From the NCBI GenBank assembly GCA_958442925.1, contig CAUCIO010000146.1, forward strand, positions 1 through 5,766: a stretch of 5,766 nucleotides of DNA. The letters are read 5' to 3'. Shown one piece after another: positions 5,500 to 5,766 of the stretch; the stretch's first letter is position 1, and the number at the start of each line of letters is the position of its first letter. The translations under genes and the position numbers were made by a program. The notes under the pieces are model-generated. The model was not told where the DNA came from, did not search any database, and saw only the letters and a program-made list of their open reading frames with translations. The stretch is from an uncultured Clostridium sp. (lineage in GTDB: Bacteria; Bacillota; Clostridia; Lachnospirales; Lachnospiraceae).

Positions 5500-5766
5500 A
5501 TGGCAAACAGAATGACAGTTCACATGAATGAAAGGCCGGTTTACGATATTCTTCTGGAACAGGATTTTTCCGCGCTTCCAAAAGAATTGGAATCCTTTCA
5601 TCTGAAGCAAAGAAAAATTTGTATTGTAACAGATTCTAATGTGGCTCCTCTGTATTTAGAGGATGTAAAAAGTCTGTTGGCTCCATGCTGCAGCCAGGTG
5701 ATTTCTTTTGTATTTCCAGCTGGAGAGGAGCATAAGAATTTAGATACAGTCAGGGAACTGTATGAA
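5500..5766 (+). CDS. aroB: 3-dehydroquinate synthase, N-terminal part (3' end outside window)
   Basis: The second enzyme of the shikimate pathway: it converts DAHP to 3-dehydroquinate using NAD and a divalent metal, in the cytoplasm, and feeds aromatic amino acid and folate synthesis. The 89 visible codons stay open to the last base. Seen directly: the N-terminal strand YDILLEQDF, then RKICIVTDSNVAPLY (start of the NAD-binding region), VISFVFPAGEEHKNLDTV, which matches the conserved P-GE--K family pattern, and RELYE. The catalytic and metal-binding residues lie downstream of the window. The start is uncertain among ATG 5491, 5500 and 5512; GAAGGG favours 5500, while the family's usual N-terminus would fit 5512 as well. 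It follows ylmH after 107 nt with no clear promoter or terminator between, so read-through from the division operon is possible. Confidence 0.92.
   Translation, partial: MANRMTVHMNERPVYDILLEQDFSALPKELESFHLKQRKICIVTDSNVAPLYLEDVKSLLAPCCSQVISFVFPAGEEHKNLDTVRELYE

Noticed and set aside
5401..5646. Short repeats AATGTGGCT (5401, 5638) and AGATTCTAAT (5461, 5631) shared by the ylmH-aroB gap and aroB
   Set aside because: Only 9 and 10 bases, in swapped order, with no flanking similarity; consistent with chance and not a duplicated fragment.

Overview
The window looks like chromosomal DNA from a low-to-mid GC Firmicute, most likely a Clostridia member of the Lachnospiraceae type. The evidence is the gene content (SepF, YlmH, a YggS/YlmE protein, a DacA/DacF-type carboxypeptidase), strong AGGAGG-type ribosome binding sites, good sigma-A promoters, and protein sequences resembling those of gut Clostridia. 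Every gene I can support lies on the + strand. The window holds housekeeping cell-envelope, division and translation genes. I see no insertion sequence, phage gene, CRISPR array, tRNA or rRNA.

Layout. (1) 1-1321: the C-terminal part of a methylglyoxal synthase-like protein, then a lipoprotein D-alanyl-D-alanine carboxypeptidase with a TTG start. A short AT-rich hairpin plus T-run overlaps the carboxypeptidase stop codon. (2) 1325-1913: a small P-loop ATPase-like protein that appears to be its own transcription unit, with a promoter (TTGATT-17-TATAAT) in front and a hairpin/T-run terminator behind. (3) 1946-5392: an operon that begins at a TTGCAC-17-TATAAT promoter and encodes a membrane-anchored HlyD-like protein, YggS (PLP homeostasis), SepF (FtsZ membrane anchor) and YlmH (S4-domain, ribosome-associated). 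The genes are tightly packed: 19 nt, ATGA overlap, 6 nt. (4) 5393-5766: a 107-nt gap with a possible 25-codon ORF and a hairpin that touches the ribosome binding site of aroB (3-dehydroquinate synthase), which is cut by the window end.

How they fit together. Parts 1 and 3 centre on growth and division of the cell wall. The carboxypeptidase trims peptidoglycan stem peptides outside the membrane, while SepF tethers FtsZ inside it. yggS-sepF-ylmH is the conserved Firmicute block downstream of the division cluster. The HlyD-like protein leading this operon has no visible transporter partner.

Points most worth checking: loss of the catalytic-base aspartate in the methylglyoxal synthase-like protein; an apparent deletion of about 11 residues in YggS; a near-consensus promoter inside yggS in front of sepF; the hairpin and small ORF just before aroB; and the overlap of a terminator with a promoter at 1300-1353. 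I found no clearly new defence, mobile or biosynthetic system.
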